DNA of 64,000 nt from JANOYJ01 sp963792485 (GCA_963792485.1 CAWBWL010000007.1:1-64000), one strand, 5' to 3'; shown: positions 17,988 through 27,837, numbered from the stretch's first letter. Numbers and translations: made by a program. Notes: generated by a model not told the origin, from the sequence alone.

Positions 17988-18802
17988 AAATTCATCCCTC
18001 AGCATTGATAGAAGCCGGCGCAAGAATTGGCAAAAATTGCGAGATCGGGCCGTTTTGCGTTATCGGTCCTGAAGTGGCGCTGGGAGAGAACTCCCGCTTG
18101 GCAAGCCATGTTGTCATCATGGGCGCAACCACTATTGGACCAGAGGCAAGGATACACTCCCACGCCGTACTCGGCGGAGATCCGCAAAATACCGGTCATA
18201 AGGGTGGACACACAACCTTGACGGTTGGACGGAACTGCCTGATACGCGAAGGCGTGACGATGAACCGCGGCACTGACATGAGCATTGGCGACACCAAGGT
18301 CGGCGACAATTGCATGTTCCTGGCATACTCACATGTCGCGCACGACTGCCAGCTTGGCGATTACGTGACGATGGCAAATACTGCCGGGCTGGCCGGACAC
18401 TGCACAGTCGGCGACCGCGCCATTCTGGGTGGCGGATCGGCCGTACACCAGTTCTCCCGCATTGGAAACAATGCCTTTGTCGGAGGCCTGGCGGCCGTTG
18501 CCCATGACGTCATTCCGTACGGCACAGTCATTGGCAATCACGCCTATTTGGCCGGGATTAACATAATCGGGATGAAGAGGGCGGGCCTTCCACGGTCTGA
18601 GATTCATGCGATCCGGCACGCGGTTAAATTGCTTTTTGACCCCGAGCATACAATGAAAGAAAACATCCGGCGTCTGGAAGATTCTTTTGACGGCTCCGAG
18701 ACCGTCAAAAAGCTTCTGGACTTCGTTTCGGTTGAAGGAAAGCGCGCCTATTGCACGCCACAGCGGGGCGCCGGCATCCATGATGACGCGGCCGACGACT
18801 GA
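17984..18802 (+). CDS. lpxA: UDP-N-acetylglucosamine O-acyltransferase
   Basis: The first step of lipid A synthesis. 272 residues with a left-handed beta helix from IHPSALIEAGARIGKNCEIG and the catalytic His in the FLAYSHVAHDC segment; a C-terminal helical domain follows. The start codon is TTG, overlapping the fabZ stop (TTGA), which would make initiation dependent on upstream translation. Confidence 0.97.
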   Translation: MKIHPSALIEAGARIGKNCEIGPFCVIGPEVALGENSRLASHVVIMGATTIGPEARIHSHAVLGGDPQNTGHKGGHTTLTVGRNCLIREGVTMNRGTDMSIGDTKVGDNCMFLAYSHVAHDCQLGDYVTMANTAGLAGHCTVGDRAILGGGSAVHQFSRIGNNAFVGGLAAVAHDVIPYGTVIGNHAYLAGINIIGMKRAGLPRSEIHAIRHAVKLLFDPEHTMKENIRRLEDSFDGSETVKKLLDFVSVEGKRAYCTPQRGAGIHDDAADD

Positions 18803-19673
18803 ACCCGCGCAGGCATCCGCCATCGGCGCTAAGCCCGACATTGTGATCATCGCTGGCAGCGGATTGCTGCCGCAATTGCTGGCGCGCGAGCTCGCCGCGC
18901 ACGGAAATCCGCCGCTTGTGATGGCCATAGACGGCGAGGCGGGCGAGTGGACACGTGATTATCCGGGCTTTCGCGCAAAAACTGTGGAAGTCTCCCGCGT
19001 GGTGAGAGAATTGAAATCGCTGGGCATCCGCCGCGTCGTGCTGGCAGGGGGGGTGCGGGGGCGTCCGGACTGGAGCGCGTTCCGCCCGGACTGGTTCCTA
19101 CTGACAAACGCGCCCGGCATTTATCGGGCCCTGCGAAGCGGAGATGATGGACTTCTTCGCGTCGGGGTCAGCCTGCTCAAGAAATACGGCATGACTGTCG
19201 TGGGAGCCCATGAGATCATGCCTGATCTGCTTACTCAAGCTGGAACGCCCACCAGCCGCAAGCCAGACAAATATGACCTTGTCGATATCAAATGCGCGCA
19301 TCACGCCGCGCGCACACTCGGCAGTCTGGACATAGGGCAGGGCGCTGTCGCCGTCGGAGGCCGTGTTGTGGCGGTTGAGGGCGCTGAGGGCACGGACTCC
19401 ATGCTTGAGCGTGTGCGCCAGATGCGGCAGGACGGCAAGATCAGCGCGAAGGCGCGCGGAGTCTTGGTGAAGGCCGCCAAGCCGGGGCAGGAGCTGCGCG
19501 CGGACCTGCCGAGCATCGGGCCTGACACGATCCAGGGGGCAGCCGATGCAGGATTGGCGGGCATTGCTCTGGAGACGGAACGCTCTCTAGTGCTGGACTT
19601 TGCTAGAACAATTCAGCGTGCCAATGAGCACGGACTTTTCGTAAGTGGCATTGCCCCCGGAGATGACGCGTGA
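18780..19673 (+). CDS. lpxI: UDP-2,3-diacylglucosamine pyrophosphatase LpxI
   Basis: Hydrolyses UDP-2,3-diacylglucosamine to lipid X in lineages that lack LpxH, typical of alphaproteobacteria. The protein belongs to the LpxI (DUF1009) family: the N-terminal DIVIIAGSGLLP segment, KYDLVDIKCAHHAARTLG in the middle and AKPGQELRADLPSIGPDTI towards the end. The ATG at 18780 (297 aa) overlaps the lpxA end by 23 bases; an ATG at 18783 is equally possible. It lies between lpxA and lpxB, the diagnostic position. Confidence 0.93.
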   Translation: MMTRPTTEPAQASAIGAKPDIVIIAGSGLLPQLLARELAAHGNPPLVMAIDGEAGEWTRDYPGFRAKTVEVSRVVRELKSLGIRRVVLAGGVRGRPDWSAFRPDWFLLTNAPGIYRALRSGDDGLLRVGVSLLKKYGMTVVGAHEIMPDLLTQAGTPTSRKPDKYDLVDIKCAHHAARTLGSLDIGQGAVAVGGRVVAVEGAEGTDSMLERVRQMRQDGKISAKARGVLVKAAKPGQELRADLPSIGPDTIQGAADAGLAGIALETERSLVLDFARTIQRANEHGLFVSGIAPGDDA

Positions 19674-20866
19674 GCGCAGCCAAGCCTATCAAAATTGCGT
19701 TCGTGGTCGGCGAAGAGTCGGGGGATATGCTTGGAGCTGACCTCACTCGATCACTGCGCGCGCTTCATGGCACGGACGTCAGAGTGATCGGTGTTGGCGG
19801 TAACCGAATGCAGGCGCTTGGCTTGGATACACTGTTTGATCCCCATGAGATCGCATTGATGGGCATCAGCGCAGTTCTGAAAAAATTGCCCCGTTTGCTT
19901 GGCCTTATCAGGACTACGGCAGCAGCAATTGCTGCCGAAAAGCCCGACTGCCTTGTGATAATTGACAGTCCCGACTTCACCCACCGGGTCGCACACCGCG
20001 TCCGCGGGCTGAACCCTGGGATACCCATTCTCAACTATGTGTGCCCGAGCGTCTGGGCTTGGCGGACCGGCCGCGCCAAGGCGATGACCAAGTTTGTTGA
20101 CGAGGTTCTGACAATCCTGCCATTTGAAGCAGCGAGCTTACAGGCGCTCTCTGGTCCTCCCGCAACCTATGTCGGTCATCCGCTGGCCAATGACGCGCAG
20201 ATCCTTGCTGCCGCGAAAACGCAGGCGGCGCGGGAGCCGGACCGCTTTGCCGACTGGCAACGGCCCATCACGCTGCTGTGCTTGCCTGGATCGCGCCAGA
20301 CGGTCATGCAGCGGCACGCTGTGCTATTTGGCGAAATACTCAAGGAATTGAAACTGCGCGGACGCAGCGTGGAAGTCGTTGTGCCGACGACAGAGCGCCT
20401 GAGAGCGGGGCTGGAGAAGCTGACGGCGGCTTGGCCGTTCCCGGTGCGGCTTGCGGTCAATGAATCTGAACGCGCATCGGCGTTTTCAACGGGAGACGTG
20501 GCGCTGGCCTGCTCTGGCACAGCGACCCTGGAACTGGCGCTGTGCGGCATTCCAATGGTCTCGATCTATCAGACAGACCGGGTGATGCGGCTTGCGCGCT
20601 CGATGATCAAGATTTGGACCGCCTCACTCCCGAACCTCATCGCCGATCAGGTGGTCGTGCCCGAATATATCGACGAAATGATCAGACCCGGTCTGATCGC
20701 GCGGCAAATCGAAGCTCTCGCGCGGCCCGGAGCAGCGCGTGAGGCGCAACTGCATGGGTTCGAACTTGTGCGCGAAAGGATAGCGACGGAACGTCCGTCC
20801 GGCGAACTGGCCGCCGAGCGCGTCTTGTCGCTCATTCAAAACAGTAACGCCAAATCAGTCTGTTAG
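19670..20866 (+). CDS. lpxB: Lipid-A-disaccharide synthase
   Basis: A GT19 glycosyltransferase joining lipid X and UDP-2,3-diacylglucosamine. 398 residues, with the N-terminal VVGEESGDMLGADL glycine-rich loop, the YVCPSVWAWR motif and CSGTATLELAL in the C-terminal nucleotide-binding domain. GTG start overlapping the lpxI stop (GTGA). It is the last gene of the envelope operon; gltA converges on it 14 bases downstream. Confidence 0.97.
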   Translation: MSAAKPIKIAFVVGEESGDMLGADLTRSLRALHGTDVRVIGVGGNRMQALGLDTLFDPHEIALMGISAVLKKLPRLLGLIRTTAAAIAAEKPDCLVIIDSPDFTHRVAHRVRGLNPGIPILNYVCPSVWAWRTGRAKAMTKFVDEVLTILPFEAASLQALSGPPATYVGHPLANDAQILAAAKTQAAREPDRFADWQRPITLLCLPGSRQTVMQRHAVLFGEILKELKLRGRSVEVVVPTTERLRAGLEKLTAAWPFPVRLAVNESERASAFSTGDVALACSGTATLELALCGIPMVSIYQTDRVMRLARSMIKIWTASLPNLIADQVVVPEYIDEMIRPGLIARQIEALARPGAAREAQLHGFELVRERIATERPSGELAAERVLSLIQNSNAKSVC

Positions 20867-20880
20867 GGTGTTTTCCTAAC
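20862..20880. terminator. Weak hairpin between convergent lpxB and gltA
   Basis: GTTAGG (20862-20867) pairs with CCTAAC (20875-20880) around GTGTTTT. It overlaps the lpxB stop and abuts the gltA stop, so it could serve both strands. The 6-bp stem makes it a weak candidate. Confidence 0.35.
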
Positions 20881-22173
20881 TCACTTTCGCTTGGCCATCG
20901 CAACAAAATCGCGCTGTGGAGCACCCGTATATAGCTGGCGCGGGCGGCCAATTTTCTGATTTGGATCCTCAATCATTTCCTTCCACTGCGCGATCCATCC
21001 AACTGTGCGGGCAAGGGCGAACAGCACGGTGAACATGGTGGTCGGGAAGCCGAGCGCCTTCAGCGTGATGCCGGAATAGAAGTCAATGTTCGGATAAAGC
21101 TTTTTCTCGATGAAATAGGGGTCCGTCAATGCAATGCGCTCAAGCTCCATGGCGACCTCCAAGAGTGGATCGTCCTTGATGCCGAGCTCACCGAGCACTT
21201 CATGCGTTGTGCGCTGCATGATCTTAGCGCGCGGATCATAGTTCTTGTACACGCGGTGACCAAAACCCATCAGGCGAAACGGGTCGTTCTTGTCCTTCGC
21301 CTTGGCGATATATTCCGGAATGCGGTCGACCGTGCCGATTTCAGCCAGCATTTGCAGCGCCGCCTCGTTGGCACCGCCATGCGCAGGACCCCAGAGGCAT
21401 GCAATGCCGGCGGCAATGCATGCGAAAGGGTTTGCGCCTGAAGAGCCGGCAAGGCGCACGGTGGAGGTCGATGCATTCTGCTCATGATCTGCGTGCAGGA
21501 TAAAAATCCGGTCCAGCGCGCGCGCGAGCACGGGGTTGACCGTGTAATCCTCGCAGGGAACTGCGAAGCACATGCGCATGAAATTGGAAGCGAAATCCAG
21601 ATCGTTCTTCGGGTAAATGAACGGCTGGCCAATGTGATATTTGAACGCCATCGCTGCAATCGTCGGCAGTTTTGCGATCATCCGGATTGAGGCGACCATG
21701 CGCTGGTAGGGGTCTGAGATATCGGTTAAATCGTGGTAGAATGCAGACAGCGCGCCGACAACGCCAACCATGACCGCCATGGGATGCGCGTCGCGCCGGA
21801 AGCCCCGGAACAGAAACTGCAACTGCTCGTGCACCATGGTATGGCGCGTGACCCGCGTGTCGAAGTCTTCTTTCTGCGCCTTGGTCGGCAGGTCGCCATA
21901 GAGCAGAAGGTAGCAGACCTCGAGAAAATCAGCGTGTTCGGCCAACTGGTCAATTGGATAACCGCGATGCAGAAGAATGCCAGCATCGCCATCGATATAA
22001 GTGATGTCGGACTCGCAAGCCGCAGTGGAGGTAAAGCCCGGGTCGAATGTGAAGGCCCCAGTCTGCTTGTAAAGCGGTGCAATATCAATCACATCCGGGC
22101 CGATTGTCCCTTTGCGGATCGGCAGTTCAATTGTCTCGGCGCCAATGGTTAAAGTCGCGGTGTCAGCACCCAT
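20881..22173 (-). CDS. gltA: Citrate synthase (type II)
   Basis: Condenses oxaloacetate and acetyl-CoA at entry to the TCA cycle. The catalytic residues are recognisable in ADHEQNASTSTVRLAGSS, GPAHGGANEAALQML and GFGHRVYKNYDPRA. I choose the second ATG (22173, 430 aa): the upstream in-frame ATG at 22185 contains the GGAG that acts as ribosome-binding site 6 bases before it. It is separated from GST/gltX upstream by a 144-base gap that must hold its own promoter. Confidence 0.97.
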   Translation of the reverse strand: MGADTATLTIGAETIELPIRKGTIGPDVIDIAPLYKQTGAFTFDPGFTSTAACESDITYIDGDAGILLHRGYPIDQLAEHADFLEVCYLLLYGDLPTKAQKEDFDTRVTRHTMVHEQLQFLFRGFRRDAHPMAVMVGVVGALSAFYHDLTDISDPYQRMVASIRMIAKLPTIAAMAFKYHIGQPFIYPKNDLDFASNFMRMCFAVPCEDYTVNPVLARALDRIFILHADHEQNASTSTVRLAGSSGANPFACIAAGIACLWGPAHGGANEAALQMLAEIGTVDRIPEYIAKAKDKNDPFRLMGFGHRVYKNYDPRAKIMQRTTHEVLGELGIKDDPLLEVAMELERIALTDPYFIEKKLYPNIDFYSGITLKALGFPTTMFTVLFALARTVGWIAQWKEMIEDPNQKIGRPRQLYTGAPQRDFVAMAKRK

Positions 22174-22317
22174 TTTTTTCTCCATTTGCGCAGAGTTCTA
22201 TCTGGCATTTTTTGCACTGCAACAAGTTTCTTGCGGCTTATCGCATTTGCGAAGATGCATCAATTTATCATATGGAAGTAGCGCGAGGCTGGCGCAGATC
22301 GATGACTTCGCGGACGG

Positions 22318-22947
22318 TTAAACGCCGTGACGTTTCCAGATTGATCGTATGGCCGGTAACGATACCACACGCTCGTGGAGCGCTTTGAGGTTTGGATGGC
22401 GCTTCAGTAAGACTTCCATGTCGAGGTCCCAGCTGAGCAGCATCGCTGCATAAAGATCAACGGCGCACATCTCCTCACCGAGAATGTACGGACCGCTGGC
22501 AAGCGCATCTGAAAAGGCGGACCATTCCAGTTCACTGCGCTCAAGCGCCGCGGCCTTTACGCCTGCAGCCCCGCTGGCATCGGTTGAGTAACGCTCAGGA
22601 TAATAGACGCGAAGCCCTGTCATGTAGTTGTTGGTGGCGAGGTACACCATCCAGCGCAGATAGAGGCCGCGATTTGGATCGGTGGGGCGCGGTGCAAGCC
22701 GGGCCTGGGGCACGATGTCGGCCAGGTGGAGCAAGATCGCCGCCGACTCGGTCATAATGCTGCCGTCGGGCAAAATGAGCGTCGGTATCTGGCCGAGCGG
22801 GTTGATTGCGAGAAGTTCCGCAGGCGCCTTGCCTTTCCACCTGCCGAGCTCAACGAGCTCATATGGCATGCCGGTGAGCTCAAGTATCGCCTCGCAGACA
22901 CTCGAGCCTGAGCCTGCGCGCCCATAAAGCTTGTACTTTCCGGTCAT
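22318..22947 (-). CDS. Glutathione S-transferase family protein
   Basis: A 209-residue cytosolic GST-like protein. The thioredoxin-fold N-terminal domain has the INPLGQIPTL cis-Pro loop followed by the SIMTESAAILLHL glutathione-binding segment (about residues 48-75). The C-terminal helical domain carries the buried Asp motif in EEMCAVDLYAAML. It overlaps the upstream gltX stop by 4 bases and is therefore co-expressed with glutamyl-tRNA synthetase. The substrate is unknown. Confidence 0.87.
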   Translation of the reverse strand: MTGKYKLYGRAGSGSSVCEAILELTGMPYELVELGRWKGKAPAELLAINPLGQIPTLILPDGSIMTESAAILLHLADIVPQARLAPRPTDPNRGLYLRWMVYLATNNYMTGLRVYYPERYSTDASGAAGVKAAALERSELEWSAFSDALASGPYILGEEMCAVDLYAAMLLSWDLDMEVLLKRHPNLKALHERVVSLPAIRSIWKRHGV

Positions 22948-24365
22948 CGAATCTGGTCCGCGATCCGGCCCAAGGCTTCTTCGCGGCCCAGCACCTCAAG
23001 CACGTCGAATACGCCCGGAGACGTTGACCGCCCTGTAAGCGCGGCGCGCAGCGGTTGGGCAATCTTGCCGAGCTTCAGGCCTCGCTCTTCCGCAAATGCA
23101 CGCGCCACCGCGTCCAGCGCCGCAGCGCTCCATTCTGGCGCTGCGCTCAGGACGGGGTGGATATCGCGCAGAAGCGCTTTGCCGTCGGTGTCCAGCAGCG
23201 CGGCGGCTTTCTCATCAAGCGGCAGGGGCCGCTGCGCGATCAAGAATTGTGCGCTGTCAGCCAGTTCCACCAATGTTTTGGCGCGTTCTTTAAGGCCAGG
23301 CATGGCTGCCGCTAACTGACTGCGGCGGGCAGGCTCGGCGAGATTCGCCGCCGCTTCCCGATTGGACAAAAAAGGGATTGTCTGAATCAAAACGTCTGTC
23401 AAAGCATCCGGCTCAGCGGCGCGCATATGGTGGCCGTTCACCGCCGCGAGCTTGTCAAAATCAAATCGCGCCGCGCCCTTGTTGATATCCTTGATATCAA
23501 ACCACTCGATCATCTGGGCCAGCGACATGATCTCATCGTCGCCATGGCTCCAGCCAAGCTTGGCGAGGTAGTTGAGCAGGCCCTCGGGCAGATAGCCCAT
23601 CTCCCGGTAGGCCTCGACGCCCAGCGCGCCATGTCGCTTGGAAAGCTTCGCGCCATCAGCGCCATGGATGAGCGGGATGTGGGCCATGACGGGCACATCC
23701 CAGCCCATGCCCTGGTAAATGACCGTCTGGCGCGCGGCATTGGTCAAGTGGTCGTCGCCGCGGATGATGTGGGTGACGTCCATGTCGTGATCGTCCACGA
23801 CCACCGCATGCATATAGGTCGGATTGCCATCGGAACGCAGCAGGATGAAATCGTCGAGATCCTTGTTCGGGAACCGCACTTCGCCCTGAACCACATCGTT
23901 TACAACAGTTTCGCCAGTTTGCGGCGACTTTATGCGGATGACGGGCTTTACGCCTGCGGGCGCTTCCGAAGCGGGCCGATCACGCCAGCGTCCGTCATAG
24001 CGCGGCGGCCGGCCTTCGCTGGTGGCGCGTTCGCGCATCGCGGTGAGCTCTTCAGGCGTACAATAGCAGTAATAGGCCGCGCCGCGCGCCACCAGCTCTT
24101 CCGCTATTTCACGGTGCCGCGCGATGCGCCCATATTGTGAGACAGGCTCGCCATCCCAGTTCAGCCCCAGCCATGCCAGTCCTTCAAGAATGGCGGCAGT
24201 CGCCGCTTCTGTGGAGCGTTCGCGGTCGGTGTCCTCAATGCGCAACAGCATCTTGCCGCCGGTGTGCTTGGCATAGAGCCAGTTGAACAGCGCGGTGCGC
24301 GCGCCGCCAATGTGCAAATAGCCGGTGGGCGAGGGGGCGAAACGGGTGATGACGGGCTTGGACAT
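22944..24365 (-). CDS. gltX: Glutamyl-tRNA synthetase
   Basis: A class I aminoacyl-tRNA synthetase, 473 residues. The HIGH-type motif is in PSPTGYLHIGGARTALFNW and the KMSKS-type motif is KLSKRHGALGV. The anticodon-binding C-terminal region is full length. Alphaproteobacteria commonly carry two GltX paralogues with discriminating or Gln-mischarging roles; which one this is cannot be judged here. It is divergent from comEC with a candidate promoter in the gap. Confidence 0.95.
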   Translation of the reverse strand: MSKPVITRFAPSPTGYLHIGGARTALFNWLYAKHTGGKMLLRIEDTDRERSTEAATAAILEGLAWLGLNWDGEPVSQYGRIARHREIAEELVARGAAYYCYCTPEELTAMRERATSEGRPPRYDGRWRDRPASEAPAGVKPVIRIKSPQTGETVVNDVVQGEVRFPNKDLDDFILLRSDGNPTYMHAVVVDDHDMDVTHIIRGDDHLTNAARQTVIYQGMGWDVPVMAHIPLIHGADGAKLSKRHGALGVEAYREMGYLPEGLLNYLAKLGWSHGDDEIMSLAQMIEWFDIKDINKGAARFDFDKLAAVNGHHMRAAEPDALTDVLIQTIPFLSNREAAANLAEPARRSQLAAAMPGLKERAKTLVELADSAQFLIAQRPLPLDEKAAALLDTDGKALLRDIHPVLSAAPEWSAAALDAVARAFAEERGLKLGKIAQPLRAALTGRSTSPGVFDVLEVLGREEALGRIADQIR

Positions 24366-24425
24366 ATTCTCTTCTTCAGTGCAGCTGGTTGCGCACGCAA
24401 CCGTGTGGATTTAGCGTTGCGGCTC

Positions 24426-24453
24426 CTGTAGCATGGATGAGTTAGGGCGCAAG
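24426..24453 (-). promoter_or_regulatory. Candidate gltX promoter
   Basis: Read on the minus strand, CTTGCG (24448-24453) and CTACAG (24426-24431) are separated by 16 bases and resemble the alphaproteobacterial sigma-70 consensus. It lies in the gltX-comEC divergent gap, about 60 bases before the gltX start. A perfect 16-bp palindrome (GGTTGCGCACGCAACC, 24387-24402) lies between this promoter and gltX. Confidence 0.45.
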
Positions 24454-24474
24454 CGCAGCAGCAGGTAAAGCGCG

Positions 24475-26844
24475 ATGGGGGAGATCAGGGACGGCTTGGT
24501 TGACGAGCGGCTGATGCTGCGCCCCGATTTTGGCGCACTTGTCGGTGTTGACAGCGCGCCGGTGGCCTTGGCCCCTGAGCAAGGTAACACCCGCCTTGTG
24601 GGCAAGCTGATAAGGTCAGTTTTCACTCTCCGCCTGCCACGGATCAGAAGCCAATTGGCTGAACTGACCGAACTTGAAGTTGCGCGTGGCACACTCTTCA
24701 ATCTCTTGCCGGTGTTCATGGGCATCGGGGCGATCTTCTATTTCGCAACGGCGTCAGAGCCCGCCTTCAGCCCAATCGTGCTTATGCTTCTCTTTTCGCT
24801 TAGCGCATCACTGCTCGCCGCCGACCGACCGGTTATGCATAACCTGTTCGTGGCAACGGCAGCCTTGGCGGCGGGGATGATGTTTGCCAAGGTCGAGACC
24901 GTGAGCCGTCAAACCATTCTGCTCGGTGAGCAGATAACAACCCGCGTGACCGGAAGGGTGTTGTCGCTGGAAGCGACGCCACGCGGTCAGCGGGCGGTCA
25001 TAGAAGTTCTGTCCACCGAACGGCCTCAGCTGAAATATCAGCCTTCGCGGATCAAGGTCACGCTCAGAAAAACTCCGGACGGTCTCAAACCGGGCGATGG
25101 CGTCAAGGCATTGTTCCTTCTGCGGCCACCCAGCGGGCCGGTTCGTCCGGGATCATTCGACTTTGCCTTTGACAGCTATTTCGACCGTATTGGCGCCAAT
25201 GGTATCTCGTTGTCCGATGTGGAGGCAGTCAACACAGTGGCGCCCGGACCAGCGCAGCGGCTGCTCTTTTGGTTCGAGCGCCAGCGGGTCGCGATTGCTG
25301 CCAGGATACGCACGCAGATCGGCGGGCAGAGCGGGGAAATGTCCGCGGCGCTGATCACGGGTCTCGCAGGCGGGATCGACGCGCGCACCAATGACGCGAT
25401 GCGCAGTTCCGGCCTTGCCCATGTGACATCCATATCCGGGCTGCATATGGCGCTGGTCGCGGGATCGGTGATGGGCAGCATAAGGCTGCTTCTGGCGCTG
25501 TTTCCGCAGTTCGCTTCGCGTTATCCAATCAAGAAATTTGCCGCAGCCTTCGCGCTGGCGGGGGCACTGATCTATCTGCTGCTGTCAGGCGGCGGCGTGG
25601 CGACAGTGCGCAGTTTTATCATGCTGGCGGTGATGCTGGTCGCCGCTTTGTTTGACCGCGCTGCGATCACCATGCGCAATCTAGTGATTGCGGCCATCAT
25701 CATCCTTGCATTTGCCCCGCATGAAATCATGGGGCCAAGTTTTCAGATGTCCTTTGCCGCCACGGCCGCCTTGATTGCCTGTTATCAGGTCTATTCCGAA
25801 TGGCGCTTGAAACGCGCGGTCAGCTACCAGATCAGTCATTCCTTGATGCAGCGGTCATTGCGTGTTGGCGGCGTGTTTGTGCTCGGAATTCTTGCAACCT
25901 CACTTGTCGCGGGTCTCGCAACAGCGGTTTATTCGGCATTTCATTTCAACCGCATTGCCCCGCTCGGGCTTGCCGCAAACCTGATTGCCATGCCCGTGGT
26001 CTCAGTCGTTGTCATGCCGATGGCGCTTTTGTCGGTGCTCCTGATGCCGCTTGGCCTTGAGGCTTGGCCGCTGTGTTTGATGGGTAAGGGGGTCGACTTT
26101 ATGCTGGGCGTCGCGGACTGGATCGCGGCAATGTCAACCAATGGCAATTCGGGCACTATGCCTGTTCCGGCACTTGCGCTTTTCACTGCGACAATTCTGA
26201 CATTCTGTCTGTTGAACACCAAATTGCGACTGGCGGCGCTTCCGGTTGCTGCGTTGGCGCTGGCATGTGTTTTCAGCCGGACGGTCCCGGACATCGCAAT
26301 CTCCGAAGATGCAAAGCTTGTTGCGGTGCGGGGCAGCGGAAATGCGCTTACGCTCAACCAGACCCGCCCGAACCGTTTCACCTTGGACAATTGGCAACGC
26401 GCCTACAGAGCGCCCGCCATCAACAGCGCCTCCGGGACCTTCAATTGCGGCGAGGGATTTTGCACGGCCAAGAATGAAACCGGTATCAGGGTGGGGCACT
26501 TGACTGAGAAGGAGCGGTTTGAAGACGCCTGCCAGGCAGTCGACCTTTTGATCGCCGCTGTTCCGCTTGAAAAAGATCGCTGCGCCGACAATGGAGCTTT
26601 TGTTATTACCGCCCGCCAACTCGCCCGGCAGGGCGCGGCGGAAGTCCGTGTTGAAATGGACGCTGCGGCCCGCCCGCGCTTCAGCTTGACTTATTCAATC
26701 GCCAGCCTTGAACGACCTTGGCAGCGACACCGCCAGTTTTCCCGTGCCGCGCGGAACATGGAGCCTTATGTGTCAAAGAAAAAGGCCGAGCCGCAGCTAC
26801 CTGCATCTCCGCCCGGTCTTGACGCAAGGCTGAGCGCTGACTAG
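24475..26844 (+). CDS. comEC: ComEC/Rec2 family inner-membrane DNA uptake channel
   Basis: Expected to carry single-stranded DNA across the inner membrane during transformation. The 789 residues have an N-terminal hydrophobic DUF4131-like region and OB-fold-like part (about 80-210), then the polytopic Competence domain (about 240-520) with TSISGLHMALVAG. The C-terminal metallo-beta-lactamase domain found in many ComEC proteins is not recognisable: I see no HxHxDH zinc motif, only a ~170-residue tail. In several Hyphomicrobiales, as I recall, lexA lies downstream of comEC; here an AEC permease gene follows. Start context is weak. Confidence 0.9.
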   Translation: MGEIRDGLVDERLMLRPDFGALVGVDSAPVALAPEQGNTRLVGKLIRSVFTLRLPRIRSQLAELTELEVARGTLFNLLPVFMGIGAIFYFATASEPAFSPIVLMLLFSLSASLLAADRPVMHNLFVATAALAAGMMFAKVETVSRQTILLGEQITTRVTGRVLSLEATPRGQRAVIEVLSTERPQLKYQPSRIKVTLRKTPDGLKPGDGVKALFLLRPPSGPVRPGSFDFAFDSYFDRIGANGISLSDVEAVNTVAPGPAQRLLFWFERQRVAIAARIRTQIGGQSGEMSAALITGLAGGIDARTNDAMRSSGLAHVTSISGLHMALVAGSVMGSIRLLLALFPQFASRYPIKKFAAAFALAGALIYLLLSGGGVATVRSFIMLAVMLVAALFDRAAITMRNLVIAAIIILAFAPHEIMGPSFQMSFAATAALIACYQVYSEWRLKRAVSYQISHSLMQRSLRVGGVFVLGILATSLVAGLATAVYSAFHFNRIAPLGLAANLIAMPVVSVVVMPMALLSVLLMPLGLEAWPLCLMGKGVDFMLGVADWIAAMSTNGNSGTMPVPALALFTATILTFCLLNTKLRLAALPVAALALACVFSRTVPDIAISEDAKLVAVRGSGNALTLNQTRPNRFTLDNWQRAYRAPAINSASGTFNCGEGFCTAKNETGIRVGHLTEKERFEDACQAVDLLIAAVPLEKDRCADNGAFVITARQLARQGAAEVRVEMDAAARPRFSLTYSIASLERPWQRHRQFSRAARNMEPYVSKKKAEPQLPASPPGLDARLSAD

Positions 26845-26871
26845 CGCTGCTGCTTTTGGGCAAGGTGCGTC

Positions 26872-27837
26872 ATGCTTGACGTCTTTAATCTCGTCATCCC
26901 CTTCTTTGGTCTGATCTTCCTCGGCTTTGCCGTGGCCAAATGGGTCAACCAGCCGGTGGAGGCACTGGGCTGGATGAATGTGTTCATCATCTACGTCGCG
27001 TTGCCGGCACTGTTCTTCAAACTCATTTCGGAAACACCCGTCGAGCAGCTCACGTCCTGGCGTTTTGTGCTGACAACAACGTTCACGACGTTTTTCATTT
27101 TTCTGCTGATGTTTTCGATAGCCATGCGCAGAACGGGTGGGGAGATTTCTGAGTCCACAATTCAGGGTCTTGCCGCCGCCTATGGCAATATTGGATATAT
27201 GGGGCCGGGGTTGGCGCTTTTGGCGCTGGGTCCCGCCGCGACAGTGCCGGTGGCGCTGATTTTCTGCTTTGAGAACACGTTGCATTTTGTCGTCACGCCG
27301 ACGCTGATGGCTATGTCCGGCAAGGACAAGCGGCCCAAAGGTGAACTGGCAGCTGAAATTCTCAAGAAGGTCGCCCTGCATCCCTTTATTATTGCGACGT
27401 TTTTCGGTGTTTTGGGCGCGGTGTTCGAAGTCAGGCCGCCAGAGCCGGTTTCACGGTTGATCAGCTATCTCTCCAACGCCGCCGCGCCGTGTGCGCTGTT
27501 TGCCATGGGCGTTTCGATGGCGCTCAGGCCCCTGAACCGGATACCGGTGGAGCTTGGATTTATCTTGCCCATCAAGCTGATTATTCAACCCGTCCTTGTC
27601 TATGTTCTGCTCAGTTGGATCGGGAATTTCCCGCCGGCGTGGATTTACGCGGCGGTTCTCATGGCAGGGCTTCCGACGGCAACCAATGTGTTTGTTCTCG
27701 CCCAGCAATATCAAGCCTGGGTCGAGCGCGCCTCGGCTTCGGTGTTTGCCACCACCTTGAGCTCCGTGGTGACCGTTTCCGGCCTGCTCTACGCGATCAC
27801 CAAGGGCTATCTGCCTGCAGACTTGTTTCCCGGATAG
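26872..27837 (+). CDS. AEC family transporter (auxin efflux carrier-like permease)
   Basis: A 321-residue membrane protein with about ten hydrophobic segments arranged as an inverted repeat, of the Mem_trans/AEC family. It has the mid-protein AAAYGNIGYMGPGLALLALG and late AGLPTATNVFVLAQQY segments typical of the group. Bacterial members export or import small carboxylates such as malonate or malate; the substrate cannot be predicted. Its last 31 bases overlap the end of the convergent UbiH-type gene. Confidence 0.88.
   Translation: MLDVFNLVIPFFGLIFLGFAVAKWVNQPVEALGWMNVFIIYVALPALFFKLISETPVEQLTSWRFVLTTTFTTFFIFLLMFSIAMRRTGGEISESTIQGLAAAYGNIGYMGPGLALLALGPAATVPVALIFCFENTLHFVVTPTLMAMSGKDKRPKGELAAEILKKVALHPFIIATFFGVLGAVFEVRPPEPVSRLISYLSNAAAPCALFAMGVSMALRPLNRIPVELGFILPIKLIIQPVLVYVLLSWIGNFPPAWIYAAVLMAGLPTATNVFVLAQQYQAWVERASASVFATTLSSVVTVSGLLYAITKGYLPADLFPG

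Noticed and set aside
24387..24402. Perfect 16-bp palindrome GGTTGCGCACGCAACC between gltX and comEC as an operator
   Set aside because: Single occurrence, no known regulator motif, and it lies within the likely gltX leader; recorded only as a note to the promoter.
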